A DNA stretch of 64,000 nucleotides from contig NZ_JACHMH010000001.1 of NCBI RefSeq assembly GCF_014204915.1, positions 372,001 to 436,000 of the forward strand, written 5' to 3'. Of this stretch, positions 54,442 through 63,213 are shown in pieces. The notes under the pieces were generated by a model that had not been told where the DNA came from, ran no database searches, and worked only from the letters and a program-made list of their open reading frames with translations. The position numbers and the translations under genes were made by a program. This stretch comes from Crossiella cryophila. Lineage in GTDB: Bacteria; Actinomycetota; Actinomycetes; Mycobacteriales; Pseudonocardiaceae. Numbering within the stretch: the stretch's first letter is position 1; every line of letters starts with the position of its first letter.

Positions 54442-54477
54442 GGCAGGATCCCCACCCCGTCTGGTAGCAGTGGGGGC

Positions 54478-55200
54478 GTGGACTTCTGGGAACGGCTGAT
54501 CAGTGTGCAACCGGCGCCGCCGCAGTGGGTCGTACTGGTGACGGCGTTGGTCGCGCTGATCGTCGTGCTGGCCAACGGGCCGTGGCTGCTGGCGCGCAAC
54601 GTGGTGACGATCGTGCACGAGGCCGGGCACGGGCTGATCGCGGTGCTGGTCGGACGGCGGTTGAGTGGCATCCGGCTGCACTCGGACACCTCAGGGGTGA
54701 CCACCTCCAGGGGCAAACCGACCGGCCTCGGCATGATCCTCACCGTGCTGGCCGGCTACATCGCGCCGTCCCTGCTCGGCCTCGGCCTGGCCGCACTGCT
54801 CGGCGCGGGCATGATCACGCTGTTGCTGTGGGTGTGCACCGCGTTGCTGCTGCTGGTGCTGATCATGATCCGCAATGTCTACGGCGCACTGTTGCTGCTG
54901 GTCACCGGCGGCGCGCTGGTGGCGATCTCGGTGCTGGCCGACAGTGCGGTGCAGGCCGGGTTCGCCTACCTGGTGACCTGGTTCCTGCTCATCGGCGGGG
55001 TGCGGCCGGTGCCGGAGCTGCAGCGCAAGCGGCGGCGGGGCCGGGCCAGGGACTCCGACGCGGACCAGCTGGCCCGGCTCACCGGCCTGCCCGGGATCCT
55101 CTGGGTCACCGTGTTCGGGCTGGTGGCGCTGGGTGCGCTGGCCCTTGGCGGGAGCTGGCTGCTGGCCGAGGTGCTGGACGGCTGGTCGCTGCGGCCGTGA
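54478..55200 (+). CDS. M50B-family membrane peptidase
   Basis: A 240-residue polytopic protein with HEAGH (about residue 47, VTIVHEAGHGLIAVLVGRRL), the zinc motif of site-2-type metalloproteases. About six spans. The usual second motif (NxxPxPxLDG) is not obvious, as in other M50B/DUF-type members, so catalysis is likely but not proven. GTG 54478 follows phoD by 36 bp and could be co-transcribed. Its last 95 bp overlap the convergent membrane gene at 55106-56044. Confidence 0.85.
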   Translation: MDFWERLISVQPAPPQWVVLVTALVALIVVLANGPWLLARNVVTIVHEAGHGLIAVLVGRRLSGIRLHSDTSGVTTSRGKPTGLGMILTVLAGYIAPSLLGLGLAALLGAGMITLLLWVCTALLLLVLIMIRNVYGALLLLVTGGALVAISVLADSAVQAGFAYLVTWFLLIGGVRPVPELQRKRRRGRARDSDADQLARLTGLPGILWVTVFGLVALGALALGGSWLLAEVLDGWSLRP

Positions 55201-56044
55201 CCGCCGCGGCGAGCAGGCCGAGCACCAGCACGGCCAGTGCGGTCAGGGTCAGCGCGTCCGGGCGCAGCAGCGGCTGGCCGCGCAGGGCCTGCCAGGTCAC
55301 CAGGGCGAGCAGGCCGAGGTAACCGGCCCCGGCGACGAGCACCAGCCGGGCCCGCAGCAGCGCGGGCAGGCCCAGTGCGGTGAGCAGCAGCAGGAACAGC
55401 GGCAGCGCCTGTAGCGCGTGCATGCCGAGGAAGTGCGGGATGCGCAGGTCGCCGCCGGTGCTGCTCCAGCCGGTGAGCGCCAGACCTGGATCGCTGTCGG
55501 GCACGCCGACGCTGTGCGCGCCGATCACCGGGCCCGGCACGGACTGGCCAGTCCTCGGCAGCACCATCAGGCCGCCCATGGCCAGGCCGAGCAGGGAGAT
55601 TCCGGTGCCCAGCCGCAGCGCCCAGCGCCGCCCGGGGTCGGCGATCGGCGTGCGCAGCACCTGCAGGGTCAGCGCGGCCGTGCCCAGCCAGAGCACCACC
55701 ACCGCGAGGCCCATGGCCACGTAGAGCACGGTGTCCAGCGGGGTGGCCAGGTTGAAGTGACTGGGCCGCCCGCGCAGGGCCTGGCCGAGGATGATCGCGA
55801 AGTCGAAGACCATGATCACCGCGGCCAGCACGCACCAGCGGTGCGCACCCCTGCCCAGCAGCGAGGCCAGCCAGGCCCAGGTCACGCCGTAGAGCGCGTT
55901 GGACACCGCGAACTTGAACGGTTTGAGCCACAGCGGCGCGCCCAGCACGGTCCGCTCGTCCAGGACCAGCCCGGCCAGGCAGACCACCGCCAGCACCGCC
56001 ATCGCGGCCGAGCAGATCAACAACGGTCGGTGCCAGCCGGTCAT
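55106..56044 (-). CDS. Polytopic membrane protein, unknown
   Basis: A 312-residue protein with about eight spans and a Pro/Ala/Arg-rich tail. Segments LWLKPFKFAVSNALYG and DFAIILGQALRGRPSHFN are distinctive and recur in unannotated actinobacterial membrane proteins. No catalytic motif was recognised. ATG 56044 follows GGAGGGG. It diverges from the MerR gene over a 54-bp region filled by a periodic operator, so it is probably the MerR target. Its 3' end overlaps the M50B gene by 95 bp antisense. Confidence 0.8.
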   Translation of the reverse strand: MTGWHRPLLICSAAMAVLAVVCLAGLVLDERTVLGAPLWLKPFKFAVSNALYGVTWAWLASLLGRGAHRWCVLAAVIMVFDFAIILGQALRGRPSHFNLATPLDTVLYVAMGLAVVVLWLGTAALTLQVLRTPIADPGRRWALRLGTGISLLGLAMGGLMVLPRTGQSVPGPVIGAHSVGVPDSDPGLALTGWSSTGGDLRIPHFLGMHALQALPLFLLLLTALGLPALLRARLVLVAGAGYLGLLALVTWQALRGQPLLRPDALTLTALAVLVLGLLAAAVTAAATSRPAPRPAASSRQGPAHPAPPARTR

Positions 56045-56057
56045 GTCCCCTCCAAAT

Positions 56058-56096
56058 GGAAAGTCTCACTTTCCGTTTTGGAAAGCTACGCTATCC
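56058..56096. promoter_or_regulatory. Periodic operator between a membrane gene and merR
   Basis: Four 6-mers alternate in orientation with exact 5-bp gaps: GGAAAG (56058-56063), CTTTCC (56069-56074), GGAAAG (56080-56085) and CTATCC (56091-56096). The 11-bp period equals about one DNA turn, placing all half-sites on one face. It fills the divergent promoter region and ends 2 bp before the MerR start. Confidence 0.7.
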
Positions 56097-56098
56097 AT

Positions 56099-56758
56099 AT
56101 GGCGCTGACAAGTAGGTTGACCGGCATGCGGATGGCGGAGCTGAGCGCCGAATCGGGGGTCCCGGTCGGGACGATCAAGTTCTACCTGCGCGAACAGCTG
56201 CTGCCGCCGGGTGAGCGGACCAGCCCGAACCAGGCCCGCTACTCCGCCGAGCACGTGCGCAGGCTCAAGCTGGTCCGCGCGCTGATGGAGACCGGTGGCT
56301 TCTCCGTGGCCGAGGTGCGCAGGGTGGTCGACTCGCTGGACAACAGCGCCGGGCTGTTCGACACCCTGGCGGTGGCCCAGTACGGCCTGACCCACCCGGC
56401 CGCCGAGGACGCGGACTGGGCCTACCAGCGACTGCGGGTGGCCGCCGCCGACCGGGGCTGGGTGATCGATCCGGCCGATCCGGCCGGGCGCACCGCAGCC
56501 GGGCTGCTGAACACCTTCCGCGAACTCGGCCACGAGCGGTTGCTGGACCGGCTGGAGCGCTACGTCGAGCTGGCCGAGGGCGTGGCCAAGGCCGATCTGG
56601 ACCAGCTCGACGGGCTGAGCAGTCCGGAGGCGGTGGTGGAGACCGCGGTGGTGGGCACCGTGCTCGGCGACGCGCTCTTCGCCGCGCTGCGCCGCCTCGC
56701 CCAGCAGCAGGAGGCGGCCAGGCGGTTCGGCTCAGGCGAGCCGGTTCAGGAGCCGTAG
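56099..56758 (+). CDS. MerR family transcriptional regulator
   Basis: A 219-residue regulator. The HTH near the N-terminus reads [20 protein letters not shown], then [20 protein letters not shown]. The C-terminal 120 residues are helical, with no Cys cluster, so it is not a metal sensor of the MerR type; a hydrophobic-ligand or drug sensor is more likely. ATG 56099 may be leaderless; an internal ATG nine codons later is an alternative. It probably acts on the periodic site 56058-56096 and so on the divergent membrane gene. The 3' end overlaps tsaD by 13 bp. Confidence 0.9.
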   Translation: MALTSRLTGMRMAELSAESGVPVGTIKFYLREQLLPPGERTSPNQARYSAEHVRRLKLVRALMETGGFSVAEVRRVVDSLDNSAGLFDTLAVAQYGLTHPAAEDADWAYQRLRVAAADRGWVIDPADPAGRTAAGLLNTFRELGHERLLDRLERYVELAEGVAKADLDQLDGLSSPEAVVETAVVGTVLGDALFAALRRLAQQQEAARRFGSGEPVQEP

Positions 56759-57783
56759 ACCAGCGGCAGCGACGGGTCGGCGGACAGCGTCAGCGGTGAC
56801 GGGTCCGCGCCCGCGGCCACCACGTGCGCGCCGAGTGCGGCGATCATCGCGCCGTTGTCGGTGCACAGCCGGGGCCGGGGCACCCGCAGTTCGATGCCGG
56901 CGGCCGCACAGCGTTCGCGGGCCAGTTCGCCGAGGCGGGAGTTGGCCGCGACGCCGCCGGAGATCACCAGCGTGCCCACGCCCAGTTCCTTGGCCGCGCG
57001 CACCGCCTTCATGGTGAGCACGTCGGCGACGGCCTCCTGGAAGCTGGCCGCGACATCGGCCACCGGCACCGGCTCGCCCGCGCGTTCGCGCTTCTCCACC
57101 CAGCGGGCGACCGAGGTCTTGAGGCCGGAGAAGGAGAAGCCGTGCCTGGCGTCCCTGGGGCCGGTGAGGCCGCGCGGGAAGTCGATGGCCTTGGGGTTGC
57201 CGGTCCGAGCCAGCTTGTCGATGGGCGGGCCGCCCGGGTAGGGCAGGTCGAGCAGCCGGGCCACCTTGTCGTATGCCTCGCCCGCGGCGTCGTCGATGGT
57301 GGAGCCGATCTCGGTGATCTTGCTGACCAGGTCGTCCACCAGCAGCAGCTGGCTGTGCCCGCCGGAGACCAGCAGGGCCAGGCAGGAACTCGGCAGCGGG
57401 CCGTGGTCCAGGGTGTCCGCGGCCACGTGTCCGGCCAGGTGGTTGACGCCGTAGAGCGGTTTGCCCGCCGCGCTGGCGTAGGCCTTGGCCGCGGCGACGC
57501 CCACCATCAGCGCACCGGCCAGGCCGGGCCCCGCGGTGACCGCGATGGCGTCCACATCGGACAGTGACATCTTCGCCGTGTCCAGTGCCCTGCGCATGGT
57601 CGGCACCATGGCCTGCAGGTGCGCGCGGCTGGCGATCTCGGGCACCACACCGCCGAAGCGGGCGTGCTCCTCGACGCTGGAGGCGACCTCGTCGGCCAGC
57701 AGTTCCAGGTGGCCGTCCGGACTCCGGCGCACGATGCCGACGCCGGTCTCGTCGCAGGAGGTCTCGATGCCGAGCACGATCAT
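56746..57783 (-). CDS. tsaD: tRNA N6-adenosine threonylcarbamoyltransferase TsaD
   Basis: A 345-residue ASKHA-fold enzyme that transfers threonylcarbamoyl to A37 of ANN-decoding tRNAs. Start [16 protein letters not shown], metal-binding His in [14 protein letters not shown] and HLAGHVAAD, and [14 protein letters not shown] are diagnostic. It is coupled to rimI upstream (4-bp overlap). It works with TsaB, TsaE and TsaC; the first two are in this window. Confidence 0.97.
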   Translation of the reverse strand: MIVLGIETSCDETGVGIVRRSPDGHLELLADEVASSVEEHARFGGVVPEIASRAHLQAMVPTMRRALDTAKMSLSDVDAIAVTAGPGLAGALMVGVAAAKAYASAAGKPLYGVNHLAGHVAADTLDHGPLPSSCLALLVSGGHSQLLLVDDLVSKITEIGSTIDDAAGEAYDKVARLLDLPYPGGPPIDKLARTGNPKAIDFPRGLTGPRDARHGFSFSGLKTSVARWVEKRERAGEPVPVADVAASFQEAVADVLTMKAVRAAKELGVGTLVISGGVAANSRLGELARERCAAAGIELRVPRPRLCTDNGAMIAALGAHVVAAGADPSPLTLSADPSLPLVYGS

Positions 57784-58259
57784 GCGGTCCTCCCCGCGGT
57801 TTCCGTCTTGGCCAGTCGCCGCATGGTGAAGGCGTCCGCGCCGGAGGGCTGGTAGTAGCGCCTGCGCACACCGAGCTTCTCGAAGCCCTGCCGCTCGTAC
57901 AGTGCGATGGCGGCCTCGTTGTCGGTGCGCACCTCCAGGAACACGGTGGCCTCGACCTCCGCCACGTGCGCCAGTAAGTCCAGCAGCAACGCCTTGCCGA
58001 TGCCGTTGCCCTGCCAGTCAGGGTGCACCGCGATGGTGTGCACCTCCGCCTCCGCCTGCGGTGGGCTGACCAGCAGCGCGATGCCCGCGTAGCCGATGAG
58101 TTCGTCCCCGGCGTAGGCGCCGACGTAGTGGTGCCCGCCGTCGATCTCACCGGCGAAGGCGGCTTCCGACCAGGGGTCGTCCCCGGCGAACAGCTCGGCC
58201 TCCAACTCGGCACAGCGCTTGAGGTCCTGCTTGCGCAACGGTCCGATGTGGACGGTCAT
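57780..58259 (-). CDS. rimI: Ribosomal-protein-alanine N-acetyltransferase RimI
   Basis: A 159-residue GNAT enzyme with [20 protein letters not shown] (acetyl-CoA loop QGNGIGKA) and [18 protein letters not shown]. RimI acetylates the N-terminus of ribosomal protein S18. The gene lies between tsaB and tsaD with 4-bp overlaps on both sides, the standard actinobacterial arrangement. Confidence 0.95.
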   Translation of the reverse strand: MTVHIGPLRKQDLKRCAELEAELFAGDDPWSEAAFAGEIDGGHHYVGAYAGDELIGYAGIALLVSPPQAEAEVHTIAVHPDWQGNGIGKALLLDLLAHVAEVEATVFLEVRTDNEAAIALYERQGFEKLGVRRRYYQPSGADAFTMRRLAKTETAGRTA

Positions 58260-58939
58260 GCCGGGCTCACCCGCTTGCGCGCGGCGGGTTCCACCGCGTC
58301 GGGGCGGCGCAGGTAGAGCGGGATCAGCGGAGCTGGCTCACCGCCGAGCGCGGACTCGGCGGCGCGGAGCAGGCCGAGCGGGGTGGGGTAGTCGGCGTCC
58401 AGCGGCTTGAGGCCGAACAGGTCCGCGTGCTGGGCGGCCACGTGTCCGGCGACCTGGGTGATGCCCAGTCCGGCCAGTTCCCCGGCGAGCAGTTCGGCGA
58501 TCACGTCGGGGCGTTCCACCCTGGGGCCGGTGACGTTGCGGCCGTCGGTGTCGTAGGCGGAGAAGTACAGCTCGCGGCGGCGGGCGTCGGTGACCACGAG
58601 CAGCCCGGCCTCGGCATCGGCGCCGGCGGCGATCGCGTCCAGGGTGCTCACCGGGTGCACCGGCTTGTCCAGGGCGTGCCCGAACGCGGCCGCGGTGACC
58701 ATGCCGGCCCGCAGGCTGGTGAACGGGCCCGGCCCGACGCCGGTGACGATGGCGGACAGCTCGCTCAGCGCGATCCCGGCGGCCTCGGCGGCCTGGTGGA
58801 TCTGCGGGGTGAGCAGCTCACCGGCGGCCCTCGGGTCGACGGTCACCCGCTCGGCGAGCAGCCGCGGACCGGAGCCGGCCAGCGCGAGCACCCCCGCGGT
58901 GATGGCGGGGGTGGCGGTGTCCAGGGCGAGCACGAGCAC
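58256..58939 (-). CDS. tsaB: tRNA threonylcarbamoyladenosine biosynthesis protein TsaB
   Basis: A 227-residue non-catalytic TsaD partner. MLVLALDTATPAITAGV and VTGVGPGPFTSLRAGMVTA are the family signatures. It bridges TsaD and TsaE in the t6A-forming complex. It is first in the tsaB-rimI-tsaD operon, with divergent transcription from the M14 carboxypeptidase gene 110 bp away. Confidence 0.96.
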   Translation of the reverse strand: MLVLALDTATPAITAGVLALAGSGPRLLAERVTVDPRAAGELLTPQIHQAAEAAGIALSELSAIVTGVGPGPFTSLRAGMVTAAAFGHALDKPVHPVSTLDAIAAGADAEAGLLVVTDARRRELYFSAYDTDGRNVTGPRVERPDVIAELLAGELAGLGITQVAGHVAAQHADLFGLKPLDADYPTPLGLLRAAESALGGEPAPLIPLYLRRPDAVEPAARKRVSPA

Positions 58940-59049
58940 GCGCTCAAGCCTACGACCACCTGGGTGTCGAGGGCCCTCCGAGGTCTTGACCAGCCGATCG
59001 GCCAGCGGCTAAGCACGACCCGACATCCGGACTTTGGGGAGGCGAATTC

Positions 59050-61614
59050 GTGCTGACAAGCCGTAGAAGACACCGTTTGACGGTGTTGGCCGCCGCGGTG
59101 CTCACCGCGGGCACCGCCCTTTTGGGCACACCTGCCGTCAACGCCGCCCCCGCCCAGCCGGAGCGGGTGACCAAGGGCGAGGACCCGGCCAACGGGCCGG
59201 AGCGCAACGAGATCGCGGCCACCGACACCGCGACCGGGCGCAGCGGGCTGCGGGCCTTCGGCGAGAACAAGGTCACCAAGAAGGACGGGTACCCGCGGCA
59301 GACCCAGCTCCGGGTCTACCCGGAGGACCCCAGCGACTCCTCGATCAAGCTCGGCCTGGCCCCGTACCACTCGATCGCGCCCAAGCTGAACGAGATCCAG
59401 CAGCGCAGCGACCGGGTCTCGGTGGAGGTGGTCGGCCAGTCCGGCCTCGGCCGGGACCTGTACCTGGTCACGCTGACCGCGCCGGAGCGCGCGCACGAGA
59501 CCCGGCAGCAGGATGCCTGGCGCGAGGAGATCGAGAACAACCCGCGCTCGGCGGCTCGGGACAACCGGCTGCGCCGGGAGTACAAGGCGCCGGTGTGGAT
59601 CAACGGAAATATCCACGGCGATGAGTACGAGGGCACCGACGGCGCCCTGCGGATGATCGACTACCTGGCCACCACCGGCGATCGCAAGGCCCTGGACCTG
59701 CTCAAGACGCACCGGGTCTACTTCAACGTGACCGCGAACCCGGACGGCCGGGTGACCGGGGTGCGGCCGAACGCGAACAACTTCGACCTCAACCGGGACT
59801 TCGTCACCTCCTCCCAGCCTGAGGGCCGGGCCATGCGGGACATCGCGATCCGCACCCAGCCGGTGGCCATGCTGGACGAGCACGGCTACGTCGGCGGCAC
59901 CCTGATCGAGCCGACCGGCCCGCCGCACGGCCAGAACTACGACTTCGACCTGTTCATCAAGCACGGCTACGCCAACGGCCTGAAGATGGAGCAGGGCGTC
60001 AAGGCGCTCGGCCACGCCGAGGCGCAGAACGTGCAGATCCCGTTCCGGGACTACCCGGTCGGCGAGTGGGACGGCTGGGCGCCGGTGTTCACCGCGCAGT
60101 ACGCCATGTTCCACGGCGCGGTCTCCTACACCATCGAGATCCCGTTGCAGGTCAACCGCGGCGCGTACCAGAGCCTGCCGGTGAGCGAGCTGCGCCGCCG
60201 GTCCGCGATCAACACCGACGTGGTCGAGTCGACCATCCGCAGCACCCTGGACTACGTCTCGGCCAACCGGAGTGACCTGGTGGCCAACCAGATCGAGATC
60301 TTCCGCCGCGGCGCGGCCGGTGAGGCACTGCGGCCGATCCCGGACGGGTTCGTGCCCGGCTTCGGCCCGGAGGACCGCTACAGCACCAAGTTCCCGCGCG
60401 CCTACGTCATCCCGGCAGGCGGCACCCAGCGCTCCGGCTCGGCCGCGGCCCGGCTGGTGGACCACCTGGTCGCGCACGACGTCAAGGTGACCAGGGCCGA
60501 GCGGGCCTTCCAGCTCAACGGCCGCGGTTACCCGGCTGGCTCCTACGTGGTGGACATGCACCAGCCGAAGCGGGCGCTGGCCAACGTGATGCTGGAGCAG
60601 GGCGGGGACGTCTCCGAACGCGCGCCGCTGATGTACGACATCTCCGGCTGGAGCCACCGCCTGCTCTGGGGCGCCTCGGTGGACGTGGCCGTCTCCGGCG
60701 ACCTGCGGGTGCAGGGCAAGCCGGTGGTCGCGGCCTCCCCGACCGGTGGCGTGGACGCCGCGCCGGGCAAGGACCTCACGCTGACCGTGCGGGACGGCAA
60801 GGACGCGAGCGCGGTCAACGACCTGCTCGGCCGGGGCATCGAACTGCGCCGCCGCGCGGACGGTTCGATCATCGTGCCCGCCGCCGCGCGGGTGGACGCG
60901 ATCCAGGTGGCCGACCGCCACGGCGTGCGCTTCGGCCTGGCCGCCGCCGGTGAGCCGGGCAGCCCGCTGCGCAGGCTGACCATTGCCGCCGCGGTGGGCC
61001 CGGACGAGCTGTTCGCGTTGCGGGACATGGGCTTCGACGTGCGACCGGTGTCCACCACGGTGCTCAACAACGGCTTCGACCTGAGCCGGGTGGACGTGCT
61101 CTTCGCCTCCTCCGGCCTGTCCTTCACCGGCCTCAACCCGGCCGCGAAGACCGCGCTGCAGGCGTTCCTGGCCAAGGGCGGCGTGGTCACCCGCGGCGCC
61201 ACCGGCAGCGCGTTCAACAGCCAGGCCGGCCTGCTGCCGGTCAAGGCGGTGCAGGGCAAGGGCGATGCCAACGGCGTGGTCACGGTGACCAACAACGCGG
61301 CCGGGGTCATCGGCGCCGAGGCGCTGCCCAACTCCTTCATCTACTCGCCGCAGTGGTTCACCGAGATCGGCGCCGGGGTGAGCGTGGAACAGCGCTACGG
61401 CAACGGGAACCCGCTCGCCTCGGGGCACTGGACGTCCAATGAGGACGGTTCGGGCGGCCCGACGGCGGCCGGTGGCCAGGCCGCGGTGGTCTCGGGCACC
61501 GACGAGTCCGGCGCGCGGGTGGTGCTCTTCGGCACCGAGCCGATGTTCCGGGCGCACCCGAAGGGGCTGTACAGCCAGGTCGCCAACGCCATCTACTGGT
61601 CGGCGACCCGCTGA
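59050..61614 (+). CDS. Secreted M14 zinc carboxypeptidase-like protein
   Basis: An 854-residue exported protein. A Sec signal peptide ends near PAVNAAP. The M14 domain (about 100-420) has zinc ligands His189 and Glu192 in NIHGDEYEG, the substrate Arg region NNFDLNRDF, and a later catalytic-type Glu in SYTIEIPL. The C-terminal 400 residues contain beta-rich segments and a Rossmann-like region (LFAFASSGLSFTG-like) of unknown role. GTG 59050 follows GGGGAGG. The gene is inserted between tsaB and tsaE, interrupting the usual alr-tsaE-tsaB order. Likely a peptide or peptidoglycan-stem carboxypeptidase. Confidence 0.9.
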   Translation: MLTSRRRHRLTVLAAAVLTAGTALLGTPAVNAAPAQPERVTKGEDPANGPERNEIAATDTATGRSGLRAFGENKVTKKDGYPRQTQLRVYPEDPSDSSIKLGLAPYHSIAPKLNEIQQRSDRVSVEVVGQSGLGRDLYLVTLTAPERAHETRQQDAWREEIENNPRSAARDNRLRREYKAPVWINGNIHGDEYEGTDGALRMIDYLATTGDRKALDLLKTHRVYFNVTANPDGRVTGVRPNANNFDLNRDFVTSSQPEGRAMRDIAIRTQPVAMLDEHGYVGGTLIEPTGPPHGQNYDFDLFIKHGYANGLKMEQGVKALGHAEAQNVQIPFRDYPVGEWDGWAPVFTAQYAMFHGAVSYTIEIPLQVNRGAYQSLPVSELRRRSAINTDVVESTIRSTLDYVSANRSDLVANQIEIFRRGAAGEALRPIPDGFVPGFGPEDRYSTKFPRAYVIPAGGTQRSGSAAARLVDHLVAHDVKVTRAERAFQLNGRGYPAGSYVVDMHQPKRALANVMLEQGGDVSERAPLMYDISGWSHRLLWGASVDVAVSGDLRVQGKPVVAASPTGGVDAAPGKDLTLTVRDGKDASAVNDLLGRGIELRRRADGSIIVPAAARVDAIQVADRHGVRFGLAAAGEPGSPLRRLTIAAAVGPDELFALRDMGFDVRPVSTTVLNNGFDLSRVDVLFASSGLSFTGLNPAAKTALQAFLAKGGVVTRGATGSAFNSQAGLLPVKAVQGKGDANGVVTVTNNAAGVIGAEALPNSFIYSPQWFTEIGAGVSVEQRYGNGNPLASGHWTSNEDGSGGPTAAGGQAAVVSGTDESGARVVLFGTEPMFRAHPKGLYSQVANAIYWSATR

Positions 61615-61621
61615 GTGATCC

Positions 61622-61654
61622 GGGCTCCGGTGGGGCTCAGCCCTGCCGGAGTCC
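61622..61654. terminator. Hairpin at convergent ends of M14 and tsaE genes
   Basis: 61622-61636 and 61640-61654 form an imperfect GC-rich stem (CTCCGG/CCGGAG plus GGGC/GCCC) covering the tsaE stop and lying 8 bp after the M14 stop. It is placed to terminate both transcripts, though it overlaps coding sequence on one side. Confidence 0.5.
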
Positions 61655-62110
61655 GGCCAGCAGCCGGGGTGTGCCGGAGACGGTGGCGATCCTGGTCTCG
61701 TCCTCGCGGCGGTCCAGCCGGATGAGCAGGTGCTGCTCGGCCAGGCCCTCGGCCACGCCCTCGCCCCACTCGACCACGACCGCCGAGCTGGTCAGGTCGG
61801 TCTCCAGGTCGAGGTCCTCCAGCTCGTCGAAACCGCTGAGCCGGTAGGCGTCCACGTGCACCAGCGGGATGCCGCGCTCGCCCGGCTTGTGTGCCCTGGC
61901 GATCACGAAGGTCGGCGAGCTGACCTGCCCGCGAACCCCGAGTCCGGCGCCGATTCCCCTGGTCAGCGCGGTCTTGCCGGCGCCGAGCGGCCCGGCCAGC
62001 AGCACCAGGTCACCCGCGGTCAGCAGCGCGCCCAGCCGGGCGCCGAACGCCTCGGTGTCGGCCACTTCAGGCAGTTCGATCGTCCACAGTGCACTGTCCA
62101 CAGTGGTCAT
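61637..62110 (-). CDS. tsaE: tRNA threonylcarbamoyladenosine biosynthesis ATPase TsaE
   Basis: A 157-residue P-loop ATPase with Walker A GPLGAGKTALTRG, VSSPTFVIARAHK and the Walker-B-like VVVEWGEG. It drives turnover of the TsaD-TsaB complex. ATG 62110 overlaps the hydrolase stop (ATGA); a GTG at 62122 is an alternative. It forms an operon with the alpha/beta-hydrolase and alr. Confidence 0.95.
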   Translation of the reverse strand: MTTVDSALWTIELPEVADTEAFGARLGALLTAGDLVLLAGPLGAGKTALTRGIGAGLGVRGQVSSPTFVIARAHKPGERGIPLVHVDAYRLSGFDELEDLDLETDLTSSAVVVEWGEGVAEGLAEQHLLIRLDRREDETRIATVSGTPRLLAGLRQG

Positions 62111-63213
62111 GCCCTTCGCCACCAGCGCTTTCCGCCGCCGCTGCTGGCGCAGCGCCGGATGAGTTCGGTCAGTTTCCCGGTCACCAGGTCGGCCTGTTCC
62201 AGCATCACCATGTGCCCGGCACCGGCCGCCCGCACCAGTTCGGCGTCGGGCAACTCGGCCGCGATGGCCTCGGAGTGCGAGAACGGGGTCAGCCGGTCCG
62301 CGTCGCCACCCAGCACCAGCACCGTGCAGTGCCGCAGCCCGGCCAGTGCCGCGTACCGGTTGTGCGTTTCCAGGGTGGGCAGGAAGTCGGTCATCACCTC
62401 GACCGGGGTGTCATCGATCATCCGGTCCATGAAGTCGACCAGCGAGGGGCTCACCTGGCGGTCGCCGAAGGCCAGCCGCCGCACCACGCTCCAGGTGATC
62501 TCGCCGCCCACCCTGCGCACCCACTCGACCATGCCCGGCAGCGTGCCGGCGATCTTGCCGACGCCCAGGGTCACCGGGTTGTACCGGGACAGCACCGGGC
62601 GGGGCAGGCCGGAGCTGCCCACCTTGCCGGCGGCGGTGCCGATCAGCGCGACCCCGCGCACCCGCTGCACGAACAGCTCCGGCTGCTGCTCGGCCAGCGC
62701 CATGATGGTCATGCCGCCCATGGAGTGCCCGACCAGCACCAGCGGACCGTTGGGCGCGATCGCGCGCAGCACCGCGTCCAGGTCCCTGCCCAGCTGCTCG
62801 ATGGTGGCCAGGTCTCGGCCGGAGCGGCCGGAGTGGCCGTGCGAGCGCTGGTCGTAGAGCACCAGCCGGACCCGGGGGTCGACCAGTTCGGGCAGGTCAC
62901 GACGCTGGAAGTGCCAGCAGCGGCGGTCAAGGGTGTAGCCGTGCACCAGCACCACGGTCAGCTCGGCCTTGCCGCCGTCGGCCGGGTCGATCTCCTCGAC
63001 CACGATCGGCGTGCCGTCGTCGGCGGCCACCGTGGACTGCCGGTCCGGCCGCAGCTCGCCCAGCGGCTCGTCGGCGAACGGGTCGTCCTCGGCGCCGTCC
63101 TCGCGCTGGGCCTTGATCCGGCGGGTCTGGGTGGCCGCGCCGACCGCGCCCGCGCCAACGGCCGCGCCGATCACGCCGCCCGCGATGCCGACGGCGCGCC
63201 AGATCCGGTTCAT
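62107..63213 (-). CDS. Membrane-anchored alpha/beta hydrolase
   Basis: A 368-residue hydrolase with an N-terminal hydrophobic segment (about 6-28) that may anchor it, then the hydrolase core: VLVHGYTLDRRCWHFQ (oxyanion loop), nucleophile GHSMGGM, late Asp in LGGDADRLTP and His in GAGHMVMLEQ. Lid residues between about 205 and 285 are helical. Such genes usually sit between alr and tsaE in actinobacteria. Substrate unknown. 4-bp overlaps on both sides show co-translation. Confidence 0.92.
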   Translation of the reverse strand: MNRIWRAVGIAGGVIGAAVGAGAVGAATQTRRIKAQREDGAEDDPFADEPLGELRPDRQSTVAADDGTPIVVEEIDPADGGKAELTVVLVHGYTLDRRCWHFQRRDLPELVDPRVRLVLYDQRSHGHSGRSGRDLATIEQLGRDLDAVLRAIAPNGPLVLVGHSMGGMTIMALAEQQPELFVQRVRGVALIGTAAGKVGSSGLPRPVLSRYNPVTLGVGKIAGTLPGMVEWVRRVGGEITWSVVRRLAFGDRQVSPSLVDFMDRMIDDTPVEVMTDFLPTLETHNRYAALAGLRHCTVLVLGGDADRLTPFSHSEAIAAELPDAELVRAAGAGHMVMLEQADLVTGKLTELIRRCASSGGGKRWWRRA

